This document shows, piece by piece, positions 8,769-16,599 of a DNA stretch of 63,315 nucleotides. The stretch spans positions 1 through 63,315 of the forward strand of contig CAUQSG010000003.1 of NCBI GenBank assembly GCA_963520725.1, given 5' to 3'. The stretch's first letter is position 1. Each line of letters opens with the position of its first letter. The notes below the pieces were generated by a model that searched no databases, was not told the DNA's origin, and was given only the letters and a program-made list of their open reading frames with translations. Made by a program: the position numbers and the translations under genes. The stretch comes from JABCPE02 sp963520725 (GTDB lineage Bacteria; Bacteroidota; Bacteroidia; Flavobacteriales; Weeksellaceae).

Positions 8769-9008
8769 AATATTATTTTTTTAAAAATTATTTGTACAAA
8801 TTTAAAAATTTTTTACAATATTTTTTTATTAGAATAGAAAAAACGCTTGTTTATATGGTTTTTTTGGAGTGTAAGAGTAGGATTTTTAGGAATAGTTTGT
8901 TTTTCAATGTATTAAACTCTAAAACCAAGAAGAAATAATTTTTTTGAAGATGAATTTAAATAAAAAAGAAAAACTTTGATTATTAAAGCTTTAATTCAAA
9001 AAAAAGAT
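8769..9008. other. Gene-free AT-rich gap upstream of rpsA
   Basis: No ORF with coding character is seen here. It must hold the promoter of the divergent lipoprotein gene and the upstream part of the rpsA promoter; no clear operator or repeat was found. Confidence 0.6.
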
Positions 9009-9016
9009 TATCTTTG
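9009..9016 (+). promoter_or_regulatory. -7 element of rpsA
   Basis: TATCTTTG matches TAnnTTTG exactly. Transcription would start near 9022-9024, immediately before the structured leader. A -33 TTG at standard spacing is not obvious. Confidence 0.65.
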
Positions 9017-9025
9017 CAGCGTTTT

Positions 9026-9101
9026 TGTGGGAAATTTTGGCGGAAACAGAGAAATTTAATACCTAACTTCTTCCCGATTTTTTAGTCCCACACGCCGCCA
9101 A
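9026..9101 (+). promoter_or_regulatory. Candidate rpsA leader RNA with pseudoknot topology
   Basis: Two perfect 7-bp complementarities interleave: TGTGGGA (9026-9032) with TCCCACA (9086-9092), and TTGGCGG (9037-9043) with CCGCCAA (9095-9101). The order 5'a-5'b-3'a-3'b means both can form together only as an H-type pseudoknot. It begins within a few bases of the predicted transcription start and ends 34 nt before the rpsA ATG. Autoregulation by S1 is a reasonable but unproven role. Confidence 0.5.
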
Positions 9102-9135
9102 TACTGAGAAAGAAGGAATACAAAGTGATATTTTT

Positions 9136-10905
9136 ATGTCAAAACAAGAAGAGGTTCTTATGAACCAAAATGTGGCTCCAGAGCAGTTTGACTGGGATTC
9201 TTTCGAGTCTGGTCTTAACGCTGAGGACAGAAAAGAAAAAAATGAATTAGAAGAAATCTACAAAGGTTCTTTGAATGACCTTTCCGAATCTGATGTAATC
9301 ATTGGGAAAGTGGTAAGACTTACAGACAAAGAAGCTATCGTAGATATCAACTTCAAGTCTGAGGGAGTAATTTCTCTCAACGAATTCCGTTACAACTCTG
9401 GCCTAAAAGTAGGTGATGAAGTGGAAGTAATGGTAGACAGAAGAGAAGACAAAACAGGTCAGCTTCAGCTTTCTCACAAAAAAGCAAGAACGCTGAAAGC
9501 TTGGGATAAAGTAAATGAATACCACCAATCTGGTGAAATCGTAAATGGTTTCGTGAAGTCTAGAACAAAAGGTGGTATGATCGTAGATGTTTTCGGTATC
9601 GAAGCATTCTTACCAGGTTCTCAGATCGATGTGAAGCCTATCAAAGACTACGACCAATTCGTAGGAAAAACGATGGAGTTCAAAGTAGTGAAAATCAACC
9701 CAGAGTTCAAAAATGTGGTAGTTTCTCACAAAGCTCTTATCGAAGCTGATATCGAAGGACAGAAAAAAGAAATCATTTCTCAATTAGAGAAAGGACAAGT
9801 TCTAGAAGGAACTGTTAAAAACATTACTTCTTACGGAGTATTCATCGACCTTGGTGGTGTAGATGGACTTATCCACATCACAGACCTTTCTTGGTCAAGA
9901 GTAAACCACCCATCAGAATTCCTTTCTGAAGGACAAACTGTAAAAGTGGTAATCCTTGATTTCGATGATGAGAAAACAAGAATCCAGCTTGGTATGAAAC
10001 AGCTAGAACCACATCCATGGGAAGCTCTTTCTGCTGACTTGAAAGTAGGAGACAAAGTAAAAGGAAAAGTAGTAGTTCTTGCTGACTATGGTGCGTTCGT
10101 GGAAATCGCTCCAGGTGTAGAAGGACTTATCCATGTTTCTGAAATGTCGTGGTCTACTCACCTTAGAAGTGCAGGAGATTTTGTGAAAATCGGTGATGAG
10201 GTAGAAGCGGTAGTTCTTACTTTGGATAAAGATGAAAGAAAAATTTCATTGGGTATCAAGCAATTAACTCCAGATCCATGGGCTGACATCCAGTCTAAAT
10301 ATCCAGTAGGTTCTAAACACAAAGGAACTGTTAGAAACTTTACTAACTTCGGTGTGTTTGTAGAATTGGAAGAAGGAATAGACGGACTTATCTACATCTC
10401 TGATCTTTCTTGGACTAAAAAAATCAAGCATCCATCTGAGTTCTGCGCTGTAGGAGACAAACTAGATGTAGTAGTTCTAGAACTTGATACAGAAGCTAGA
10501 AGACTTTCTCTTGGACACAAACAATTGACTGAAAACCCTTGGGATAAATACGAATCTAAATACGCTGAAGGAACTGTACATACAGGAACAGCAGTAGATG
10601 TTTTCGATAAAGGAGCTCAGGTTCAGTTCGAAGATGCAGAAGTGGAAGCATTCTGCCCTTCAAGATTGTTAGAAAAAGAAGATGGTTCTAAAATCAAGAA
10701 AGGAGAGGAAGCCCAGTTTAAAGTAATTGAGTTCAATAAAGAATTCAAGAGAGTAGTAGTTTCTCATACAGGTCTTTTCAGAGATGAAGAAAAGAAAAAT
10801 GTAAAAGAAGCTGCAGCTAAGTCTTCTTCAAGTGAAGAAAAAACAACTCTTGGAGACATTGATGCTCTTGCAGAATTGAAAAAGAAAATGGACGGAGGGA
10901 AATAA
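9136..10905 (+). CDS. rpsA: 30S ribosomal protein S1
   Basis: A 589-residue protein with six S1 (OB-fold) repeats starting at about residues 55, 135, 222, 307, 394 and 480. Recurrent patterns are GVFIDLGGVDGLIHITDLSW and GVEGLIHVSEMSW. It binds mRNA and brings it to the 30S subunit; length is normal for the phylum. The C-terminus is Ser/Glu/Lys-rich. It is monocistronic, preceded by a long structured leader and followed by a terminator. A second in-frame Met is at residue 9; I keep the first because it gives the usual N-terminal extension. Confidence 0.97.
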   Translation: MSKQEEVLMNQNVAPEQFDWDSFESGLNAEDRKEKNELEEIYKGSLNDLSESDVIIGKVVRLTDKEAIVDINFKSEGVISLNEFRYNSGLKVGDEVEVMVDRREDKTGQLQLSHKKARTLKAWDKVNEYHQSGEIVNGFVKSRTKGGMIVDVFGIEAFLPGSQIDVKPIKDYDQFVGKTMEFKVVKINPEFKNVVVSHKALIEADIEGQKKEIISQLEKGQVLEGTVKNITSYGVFIDLGGVDGLIHITDLSWSRVNHPSEFLSEGQTVKVVILDFDDEKTRIQLGMKQLEPHPWEALSADLKVGDKVKGKVVVLADYGAFVEIAPGVEGLIHVSEMSWSTHLRSAGDFVKIGDEVEAVVLTLDKDERKISLGIKQLTPDPWADIQSKYPVGSKHKGTVRNFTNFGVFVELEEGIDGLIYISDLSWTKKIKHPSEFCAVGDKLDVVVLELDTEARRLSLGHKQLTENPWDKYESKYAEGTVHTGTAVDVFDKGAQVQFEDAEVEAFCPSRLLEKEDGSKIKKGEEAQFKVIEFNKEFKRVVVSHTGLFRDEEKKNVKEAAAKSSSSEEKTTLGDIDALAELKKKMDGGK

Positions 10906-10926
10906 TCCATTCCATTTCTAAATACA

Positions 10927-10959
10927 AAAATCCCGCTGCTGTTTAGCAAGCGGGATTTT
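10927..10959. terminator. Terminator after rpsA
   Basis: AAAATCCCGCT (10927-10937) pairs with AGCGGGATTTT (10949-10959), with an extra GCT/AGC pair set inside. The T-run follows on the plus strand and the A-run allows use by the convergent ABC-F gene. Confidence 0.88.
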
Positions 10960-10982
10960 ATTTGTCTTTATATAAAAGGATA

Positions 10983-12857
10983 TTACTCTAAAATTTCTTG
11001 TAATTCCAGCCAGCGTATTTCGTGGGCTTCTAATTGGCTGGTGGTTTCTTCCAGCTTCTGTGAAAGTTCAGAAATAATATTGTAATCCGTTTCATTATTC
11101 AGTTTTTCTAAAATTTCATCTTGTTTTTCCTTTAAAACAGGCATTTCTTTTTCTATGTTTTCCAATTCTTTTTGCTCCTTGAAGCTGAGTTTTCTTTTAG
11201 AATTGGTATTTTTAGTTTGTTTTTCTTCTACAGGTTTAGCAGGTTCGCTTTTTTTAGTGTTTTTGCTTTGCGTTTGTTGGTCTCTGTATTCAGTGAAGGA
11301 ACCGATAAAATCCTTGATTTTTCCTTCGCCTTCGAAGACAAGTAGATGATCTACAATTTTATCCATAAAATACCTGTCGTGCGAAACAATGATTAGGCAG
11401 CCCTGAAACTGCGAGAGGAAACTTTCCAGCACGGTAAGTGTAGGCAGGTCTAAATCATTAGTCGGCTCGTCAAAGATGAGGAAATTTGGGTTTTGGAAGA
11501 GTACGGAAATCAGATATAGTCTTCTTCTTTCGCCGCCGCTTAGGTTAGAAATGGTGGTGTATTGTGTCTGTTCATTGAAGAGAAACATTTTTAAAAACTG
11601 TGATGCCGAGATACTTTTCCCATTTGCGAGAGGATAATATTCCGCGATGTCTTTCATGAAATCTATCACTCGTTGGTCTTCCTTGTAGGTAAGTCCTTTT
11701 TGTGAAAAATACCCGAATTTGATGGTTTCTCCTACTTCTATTTCTCCGCTGTCGTAGGTTTCCAGACCTTGGATGATGTTCAGCAGGGTAGATTTTCCTA
11801 CGCCGTTTTTTCCTATGATGCCGACTTTTTCGCCTCGCTGAAACTGATAGTTGAAATTATCCAAGATGATTTTATCACCAAATTTTTTATTGATGTTTCT
11901 CAACTCCAAAATCTTTTTGCCCAGCCTTTTCATTCCAAAATCCAGTTCTAATTCCTGCTTTTTGGTGTCCATTTTAGCAGTTTTCTCCGTTTCGTAGAAG
12001 GCTTCTATACGGCTTTTAGATTTGGTGGTTCTGGCTTTCGGCTGTCTGCGCATCCATTCCAGCTCCTTGCGGTAGAGATTGTTGGCTTTGTCTATGGTAG
12101 CGTTTAGGTTTTCTTCTCTTATGCTTTTGTTTTCCAAATATTGTGCATAGGCACCATGATGGACATAGAGTTTTTTATTTTCTATTTCCCAAATAATGTC
12201 ACATACACTATCTAGGAAATAGCGGTCGTGCGTTACAAGAAGCAGGGTGACCATGGCTCTGGATAGGTATTGTTCCAGCCATTCTACCATATCTACATCT
12301 AGGTGGTTGGTAGGTTCGTCCATGATGAGCAGCGTATGCTTGTGTTCCACTCTCGTTTCTATCAGGAGTTTGGCGAGGGCTACGCGTTTTATTTGCCCTC
12401 CAGAGAGATTGTCCATTTTGGCGTTTAGGTCAGTTATTTTCAGCTGGGAGAGGATTTGTTTCATTTCGTTTTCCAGCCCCCATGCTTTTTGGTTTTCCAT
12501 TTCTATGAAAGCCTGCTCCATAAATTCTGAATCATCAGAAGTCAGCGATTTTTGGTAATTTCTCAATGCCTGCATAGGCGGCGAATCTAGGCTCATGATA
12601 AATTCTGTGATGGTCTGTCCGCTCTCAAAGTGTATTTCTTGGTCAAATAAAACCACCTGAATATCTTTATTGATAACCACTGTCCCGCTGTCTGCAAAGT
12701 CTTTGCCCATTAGGATATTGAGCAAAGTAGTTTTTCCGCTTCCGTTTTTGGCAACGATGGCGATTTTGTCCCCTTCATTGATATTAAAAGAAATATCCTC
12801 AAATAAAGTAACGATGCCATATGTTTTGGTAAGATTTTCTACGCTGATGTAATTCAT
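10983..12857 (-). CDS. ABC-F family ATPase (Uup/EttA-like)
   Basis: A soluble protein of 624 residues with two ABC ATPase domains and no membrane segment. Domain 1 has AKNGSGKTTLLNIL, LSGGQIKRVALAKLL and LLIMDEPTNHLD; domain 2 has GKNGVGKSTLLNII, LSGGERRRLYLISVL and LIFDEPTNDLD. The ~80-residue linker contains KARTTKSKSRIEAF. A C-terminal coiled coil (from ~545) follows a Lys-rich stretch, the Uup-like layout. ABC-F proteins act on the ribosome or, for Uup, in nucleic-acid transactions. It is a single gene; exact role is not determinable from sequence. Confidence 0.93.
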   Translation of the reverse strand: MNYISVENLTKTYGIVTLFEDISFNINEGDKIAIVAKNGSGKTTLLNILMGKDFADSGTVVINKDIQVVLFDQEIHFESGQTITEFIMSLDSPPMQALRNYQKSLTSDDSEFMEQAFIEMENQKAWGLENEMKQILSQLKITDLNAKMDNLSGGQIKRVALAKLLIETRVEHKHTLLIMDEPTNHLDVDMVEWLEQYLSRAMVTLLLVTHDRYFLDSVCDIIWEIENKKLYVHHGAYAQYLENKSIREENLNATIDKANNLYRKELEWMRRQPKARTTKSKSRIEAFYETEKTAKMDTKKQELELDFGMKRLGKKILELRNINKKFGDKIILDNFNYQFQRGEKVGIIGKNGVGKSTLLNIIQGLETYDSGEIEVGETIKFGYFSQKGLTYKEDQRVIDFMKDIAEYYPLANGKSISASQFLKMFLFNEQTQYTTISNLSGGERRRLYLISVLFQNPNFLIFDEPTNDLDLPTLTVLESFLSQFQGCLIIVSHDRYFMDKIVDHLLVFEGEGKIKDFIGSFTEYRDQQTQSKNTKKSEPAKPVEEKQTKNTNSKRKLSFKEQKELENIEKEMPVLKEKQDEILEKLNNETDYNIISELSQKLEETTSQLEAHEIRWLELQEILE

Positions 12858-13020
12858 TTCCCTAAAAAAGTTAATTTAAAGTCCTTCCTATTTCACCCGC
12901 CAAATATCGGAAAAATAGAGCATAGTAGAAGTCAAATTTATTTTAAAAGTAAAAATAAATACATTATTATATTTGATAATCAGTTAGTTAATTTCAAGTG
13001 GAAAAATATTTATCAATATT

Positions 13021-13051
13021 TTGATTAAATAAAAAACTTTTACTACTTTTG
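13021..13051 (+). promoter_or_regulatory. Promoter of tRNA-Cys
   Basis: TTG (13021-13023), 20-nt spacer, TACTTTTG (13044-13051). The -7 element ends 14 nt before the first base of the mature tRNA. Confidence 0.7.
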
Positions 13052-13065
13052 CACCATTCAAAAAT

Positions 13066-13136
13066 GGTTCCGTGGCCGAGCGGCTAGGCAGTGGTCTGCA
13101 AAACCATCTACAGCGGTTCGAATCCGCTCGGAACCT
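13066..13136 (+). tRNA. tRNA-Cys (GCA)
   Basis: A full cloverleaf: acceptor GGTTCCG (13066-13072) with CGGAACC (13129-13135), anticodon stem GTGGT/ACCAT with loop CTGCAAA (anticodon GCA at 13098-13100), T arm AGCGG/CCGCT with loop TTCGAAT, discriminator T at 13136. CCA is not encoded. Its 3' end from 13125 is part of the duplicated attachment site of the adjoining mobile element, which leaves the gene intact. Confidence 0.97.
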
Positions 13137-13140
13137 CAAT
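13125..13140 (+). repeat. attL core repeat (tRNA-Cys 3' end)
   Basis: CGCTCGGAACCTCAAT is identical to 19746-19761. It spans the 3' T stem and acceptor strand plus four bases beyond the tRNA, the typical crossover location of tRNA-targeting integrases. Confidence 0.88.
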
Positions 13141-13146
13141 TTGCCT

Positions 13147-13190
13147 AAACAATCGCTTGTAAACCAATGGTTTATGAGCGATTTGTTTTT
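13147..13190 (+). terminator. Terminator for tRNA-Cys inside the element
   Basis: AATCGCT (13151-13157) pairs with AGCGATT (13177-13183), with an inner TAAAC/GTTTA stem, followed by TGTTTTT. It lies just inside the left end, so the element supplies a new terminator for the tRNA whose own one was displaced. Confidence 0.75.
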
Positions 13191-13194
13191 AATA

Positions 13195-13215
13195 TGTGAC
13201 AACATGTGTGACAAC
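13195..13215 (+). repeat. Left 21-bp terminal direct repeat (candidate integrase arm site)
   Basis: Two copies of TGTGACAAC separated by ATG. The identical 21-bp sequence in the same orientation is at 19607-19627, near the other end. It lies in non-coding DNA 55 nt inside attL. Paired short direct repeats near both ends of an element with a tyrosine integrase suggest arm-type binding sites. Confidence 0.7.
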
Positions 13216-13433
13216 TTTTAGAAAAACACTTTAAAATATTCTTTTTAGTTTAAGATAAGACAAGGTTTTAATATTCATTATCTTATTTAGAATGAATAAA
13301 AATAACAATAAGTTGTATTTAAAACTAGATTTTAGTTTTGATAAATTGTAACTGTATTAGGAACTGTGTCAAAATTTGATACAGTTTAATCAATCCTCTT
13401 ATTTCTCTTTTTATGGACTACAGAAATTCAAAG
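13216..13433. other. Gene-free region with dyad repeats at the left end of the element
   Basis: No coding ORF. Two inverted repeats are visible: TAAGATAA (13251-13258) with TTATCTTA (13278-13285), and a 25-bp near-palindrome at 13362-13386 with arms AACTGT/ACAGTT and TCAAA/TTTGA. This could be an origin or regulatory region. Confidence 0.5.
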
Positions 13434-13470
13434 TAATACCCCCCCCCCTTAATCAAATTAGGGGGTATTA
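13434..13470 (-). terminator. Terminator-like hairpin with a C10 run
   Basis: TAATACCCCC (13434-13443) pairs with GGGGGTATTA (13461-13470). The left arm sits in a run of ten C (13439-13448), so the stem can slip. It lies 15 bases past the last minus-strand gene of the element and probably ends that transcript. Confidence 0.65.
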
Positions 13471-13484
13471 TGTTTATAAGGTTC

Positions 13485-13700
13485 TTAGTAATCCTCTTCA
13501 GGATAAATAACCTCTACGATAATAAGCATGAACCTTTTTTCCAATTCTTTTAACTGTTTCTCATTATAAACCTCATCTTGTTTGTTCCAATCCATTCCTT
13601 TGTAAGTTCCGTTATTGAAATGTTCTAATATCTTAACGGGCTTAAACATCTCCGTGTCTTTAACCTGCCTTAATATACTTTCTATCTTTCGTTTTCTCAT
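13485..13700 (-). CDS. Small hypothetical protein of the element
   Basis: A 71-residue protein with a basic N-terminus (MRKRKIESILRQVKD) and an acidic end. It lies 2 nt after the 99-residue gene, so the two are translated from one transcript. No motif recognised; it may act together with its neighbour, perhaps as a small DNA-binding or partner protein. Confidence 0.55.
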   Translation of the reverse strand: MRKRKIESILRQVKDTEMFKPVKILEHFNNGTYKGMDWNKQDEVYNEKQLKELEKRFMLIIVEVIYPEEDY

Positions 13701-13702
13701 GG

Positions 13703-14002
13703 TTATTTTAAATTATAATCCTCCTTTAGTCTGCTTAGTAACTTTTCAAAATCTTTATCACTCAATGCATCCAGTATATTGCCTAACTCTATACTTTTAA
13801 GGCTTGGTATAACAAATTTAGCCATATCAATAAGGAATTTAAATTTGTCTTTTGCTTCTAGTTCGGAAAATGCATCATCTAATTCGTCTATATGTTTATC
13901 CATAAAGTCAGCGAAAAATTGTCGTATTCTTTCGGTCTGTTTGTTTTTACTACCTTTTGGGCGTCCTTTTCCTGCTGTATTACCTTTTTCAAATCTACTC
14001 AT
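13703..14002 (-). CDS. Small protein with phage-type KGRPKGSKNK motif
   Basis: A 99-residue protein with the N-terminal sequence FEKGNTAGKGRPKGSKNKQT. This Gly/Lys-rich AT-hook-like motif is common at the start of small proteins encoded by phages and mobile elements of Bacteroidota (DUF5681-like, some near terminase genes). The rest is helical and acidic. A DNA-binding role is inferred from the motif. It is followed 2 nt later by the 71-residue gene and preceded by a 67-nt gap after the replication-like gene. Confidence 0.6.
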   Translation of the reverse strand: MSRFEKGNTAGKGRPKGSKNKQTERIRQFFADFMDKHIDELDDAFSELEAKDKFKFLIDMAKFVIPSLKSIELGNILDALSDKDFEKLLSRLKEDYNLK

Positions 14003-14069
14003 TTTTTTTCGTGTGTTTTTAAATGTTCCGTTATCTGTTCGTTAGTTTATTAAACCTCATCTCATGAAA

Positions 14070-15593
14070 CTAAAAATCAAAACATAACTGCCCTGCTGGA
14101 TAGTTTCGTGCCTCAAACCTCCTGCGGGAGTGTTTAGGGTTGTTATAGCGATTAGTAACAGTGTTACGGATATTATGAGCAATATAATATATTCGGGTGT
14201 CTAAATTACAGTTTTTGTGTTTTGGAGTTAAAAACTGTTCCTCTAAACTTAAATAAGTTTCTCTATCCTCAGAATAGTAGAAATGCAGAGCAGTAAAACT
14301 TAAATATTTTGAATTTCGTTTCTGCATGGAAATATCCAAACCTGTAACATTGCAAAATACACCCTCTAAATTACTATGTTTTTGTCCTGAAAAGATAAGG
14401 TTTTTTTTAGGGGTGTTTAGTTTACTTTTTTTGGGGTGTTGTGCAAATTCACACCTTAACGGGTTTAGGGTATTTTCAGTGAAAAAACTAAGTTGCTGAA
14501 AATCAATATTATTCTTAGGAGAATTTGCACAAAAAATAACCTTTTCAGAATTGGATGAAATTCGTGCGGTTTCTGAGGAATGTTTAATTTTTTTTGAGGG
14601 TAAAATTTCGGTTTTTCTTAGGTTATTTTGTGTAAAATCCTTAGAGGTACTTGCACAATCTAAAAGATAAAAAAGTTTATCAATGATTCTTTTTTTAATA
14701 CCCAAGTTGCTTAAATCTTCTTTATGTAGAATATTATTATATTTTCTCCTGTTATTGGCAAAGGTGTTGCGGGTGTTATTCTTTATCAATTTCTGCCAGT
14801 AATCTGGGTTATTAGCCTGAAACATAAATTTTTTATCTTTTTCGCTGAGGTTCTCTAGTGTAGAGGTGTTGTTTAATAGTAGGATATTATCCCACTTTTT
14901 TAATAGTTTTTCAGCCAAATGATTGTATGTTTTAGGGTTTAGTAGGTCGGTAATATTGTAAATTCCCAATGCTCTTGTATGTTTTGCCTTTTTGGTTTTT
15001 ATTTCAAATCTAAAGGTGTTCAGTGGTATATTGTAATCAGGGTAATTTTGGAATTGTAACCCTTTTGCATATGCCTTAACTTTGGTGTATATGGTTCCAC
15101 ATTCTTTGAAATATGGGGCTTCTTTTTTAGGGGTAATGAATGGAGTTTTTTCACTGAATATAATACCATTGATGAGGTTTTTAATATCTAAACTATCTAA
15201 GTCTGTATTTATACCATATTCTAGGTTTACTATTTCGCAGTATGGATACTCTTTTTCAGTAATATTTAACAGTTGTAAAATATCTGTAATACTATTGATA
15301 CAATCCATTACTGTAAAATCATTACCGTTATGTTTATAGTCGTTATAGTGATAATGTGGATTCACCCCAATGTAAGCAGTGGAATATCCAGCAAATTCGC
15401 CTTTACTAGCCTGTGAAAAATCATCATTAAAAAATTCTTTACGGAGTGATATGCTAAGTTTGTTGCCGTACTTTGGGTGTTGATAATCATCGTACCTATT
15501 ATTACTCTTGATGAACTTAGTGAATAAACCATTGTTATAGATTCGGTTTATTATATTGGTTTCTTTTATCTCTATTTTGATATTATCCAGCAT
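14070..15593 (-). CDS. Replication-initiator-like protein of the element
   Basis: A 507-residue protein, the largest of the element. The N-terminal half has PHYHYNDYKHNGNDFT (~85-100), then IVNLEYGINTDL and FRFEIKTKKAK. This order resembles phage/plasmid replication initiators of the filamentous-phage gpII type. HYH could be a HUH-like metal site, but I cannot confirm a catalytic Tyr. The C-terminal part contains CNVTGLDISMQKRNSKYLSF and IAHNIRNTVTNRYNN, a pattern I associate with mobile-element proteins of this phylum. A role in rolling-circle replication or mobilisation is inferred. An unstructured Ser/Asn/Lys-rich linker separates the halves. Confidence 0.45.
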   Translation of the reverse strand: MLDNIKIEIKETNIINRIYNNGLFTKFIKSNNRYDDYQHPKYGNKLSISLRKEFFNDDFSQASKGEFAGYSTAYIGVNPHYHYNDYKHNGNDFTVMDCINSITDILQLLNITEKEYPYCEIVNLEYGINTDLDSLDIKNLINGIIFSEKTPFITPKKEAPYFKECGTIYTKVKAYAKGLQFQNYPDYNIPLNTFRFEIKTKKAKHTRALGIYNITDLLNPKTYNHLAEKLLKKWDNILLLNNTSTLENLSEKDKKFMFQANNPDYWQKLIKNNTRNTFANNRRKYNNILHKEDLSNLGIKKRIIDKLFYLLDCASTSKDFTQNNLRKTEILPSKKIKHSSETARISSNSEKVIFCANSPKNNIDFQQLSFFTENTLNPLRCEFAQHPKKSKLNTPKKNLIFSGQKHSNLEGVFCNVTGLDISMQKRNSKYLSFTALHFYYSEDRETYLSLEEQFLTPKHKNCNLDTRIYYIAHNIRNTVTNRYNNPKHSRRRFEARNYPAGQLCFDF

Positions 15594-15667
15594 AATTTTA
15601 GGGTTATGTGGGGGTTATCATTTACTTAGTTATTGTTCAGTCTAAATATTCCAATACTGTAAATAAT

Positions 15668-15690
15668 TAGAGGGGTTTATTTCCCCTCTA
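15668..15690. terminator. Hairpin terminator between regulator and replication-like gene
   Basis: TAGAGGGG (15668-15675) pairs perfectly with CCCCTCTA (15683-15690) over a 7-nt loop. It lies 19 nt past the stop of the winged-helix-like gene, separating it from the replication-like gene. Confidence 0.8.
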
Positions 15691-15708
15691 AAACATTGCT
15701 ATACTTAG

Positions 15709-16143
15709 TTATTTTACAGTATAGTCGCTTAATAGTTTTTGTTTGAACTTTATTCTTTTTATACGCTCTTTTATTACTTTTTTTGCTGTATGGTCGTCCT
15801 TATCTAGTTTGTAATAGGTTCGTTCTAGGTCATCTATTTCAGAGCGATATTTTACAAAAAACCATTTTTGTAGTTCTTTAGCCTGTTCCCTACTGCTTGT
15901 ATGATAGACAGTGTAGGAGTGTTTACCAATTCTTATTTTTCCTATTACATACACTAGTCCTACACTTACTAGTTCAGTTATTCTATTAGTTACAGAGTTG
16001 GAGCGTCTGTCTAGATAGGTTTCTACTTCAAGGTAGGTGCATGGTTGTAGTTTTTCAATAGCCTTTAATACGCTTAACATTCTTTCTGTTAAATCTTTTT
16101 TTACATAATAGAATGCTTCAATCTTTGGTGTTCGTTCTCTCAT
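15709..16143 (-). CDS. Winged-helix-like regulator of the element
   Basis: A 144-residue basic protein. Residues ~18-75 fit a winged helix: RMLSVLKAIEKLQPCTYLEVETYL, then NSVTNRITELVSVGLVYVIGK and a hairpin IRIGKHSYTVYH, the MarR/ArsR-like arrangement. The C-terminal half is a charged helix. Its ATG overlaps the stop of the upstream HTH gene (ATGA), so the pair is translationally coupled. Probably a transcription or replication control protein of the element; target unknown. Confidence 0.6.
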   Translation of the reverse strand: MRERTPKIEAFYYVKKDLTERMLSVLKAIEKLQPCTYLEVETYLDRRSNSVTNRITELVSVGLVYVIGKIRIGKHSYTVYHTSSREQAKELQKWFFVKYRSEIDDLERTYYKLDKDDHTAKKVIKERIKRIKFKQKLLSDYTVK

Positions 16144-16427
16144 TGTTTTCCTGTTTTGTGTTTATTTAAAATTTCATCTAGTTCGTTTCTTTTGTAGTAT
16201 ACCCGTCCTTCAACTGGATAGGAGTTTAATGCTCCTTTTTTCGTCCACCTATGGAGGGTAGAGCGGTCTATTTTTAGCATAGAGCAAACCTCATCACGGG
16301 TAAGTAGTTCTGCTGGTTCTTTGGGTTGAAACTCTTTTGAAAGTTCTTTCTTCAGCATTGCAAATCGTTTGTCTATTTCGTTAAGTAGGTCGGCGGGAGT
16401 AGTCCCAATAAATTGTAATTGTTCCAT
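16140..16427 (-). CDS. Excisionase-like HTH protein
   Basis: A 95-residue protein with a MerR/excisionase helix-turn-helix: LLTRDEVCSMLKIDRSTLHRW, then KKGALNSYPVEGRVYYKRNELDEIL. This is the standard form of small HTH proteins in mobile elements of Bacteroidota, which act as excision factors or repressors. It is the first gene of a two-gene operon with the winged-helix-like protein. Three GGGGTAG repeats lie 67-94 bp upstream of its start. Confidence 0.8.
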   Translation of the reverse strand: MEQLQFIGTTPADLLNEIDKRFAMLKKELSKEFQPKEPAELLTRDEVCSMLKIDRSTLHRWTKKGALNSYPVEGRVYYKRNELDEILNKHKTGKQ

Positions 16428-16493
16428 AGTTCAACTAGTATTAAAATTATTGTTGCAAAGGTTGAAATAAATGCAATTTTTTTCCATAGAAAT

Positions 16494-16521
16494 GGGGTAG
16501 GAGGGGGTAGCATAGGGGTAG
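16494..16521. repeat. Three phased GGGGTAG direct repeats (iteron- or operator-like)
   Basis: GGGGTAG occurs at 16494-16500, 16504-16510 and 16515-16521, with start-to-start spacing of 10 and 11 bp, so all lie on one face of the helix. They are in the gap upstream of the excisionase-like operon. Confidence 0.65.
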
Positions 16522-16561
16522 TAAAATAGATTGTTTAATGGTGTAATAAAGGGACAAAAAA

Positions 16562-16584
16562 ACACCCCTTAAATAAAGGGGTGT
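16562..16584. terminator. Terminator after the 222-residue unknown gene
   Basis: ACACCCCTT (16562-16570) pairs with AAGGGGTGT (16576-16584) over a 5-nt loop. On the minus strand it is followed by a T-run (16554-16561 region). Confidence 0.8.
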
Positions 16585-16599
16585 GTATATTCGTGTGTG

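Noticed and set aside
13157..13176. Second tRNA-like fold after tRNA-Cys
   Set aside because: The sequence forms only a simple two-part hairpin followed by T residues, so it is a terminator.
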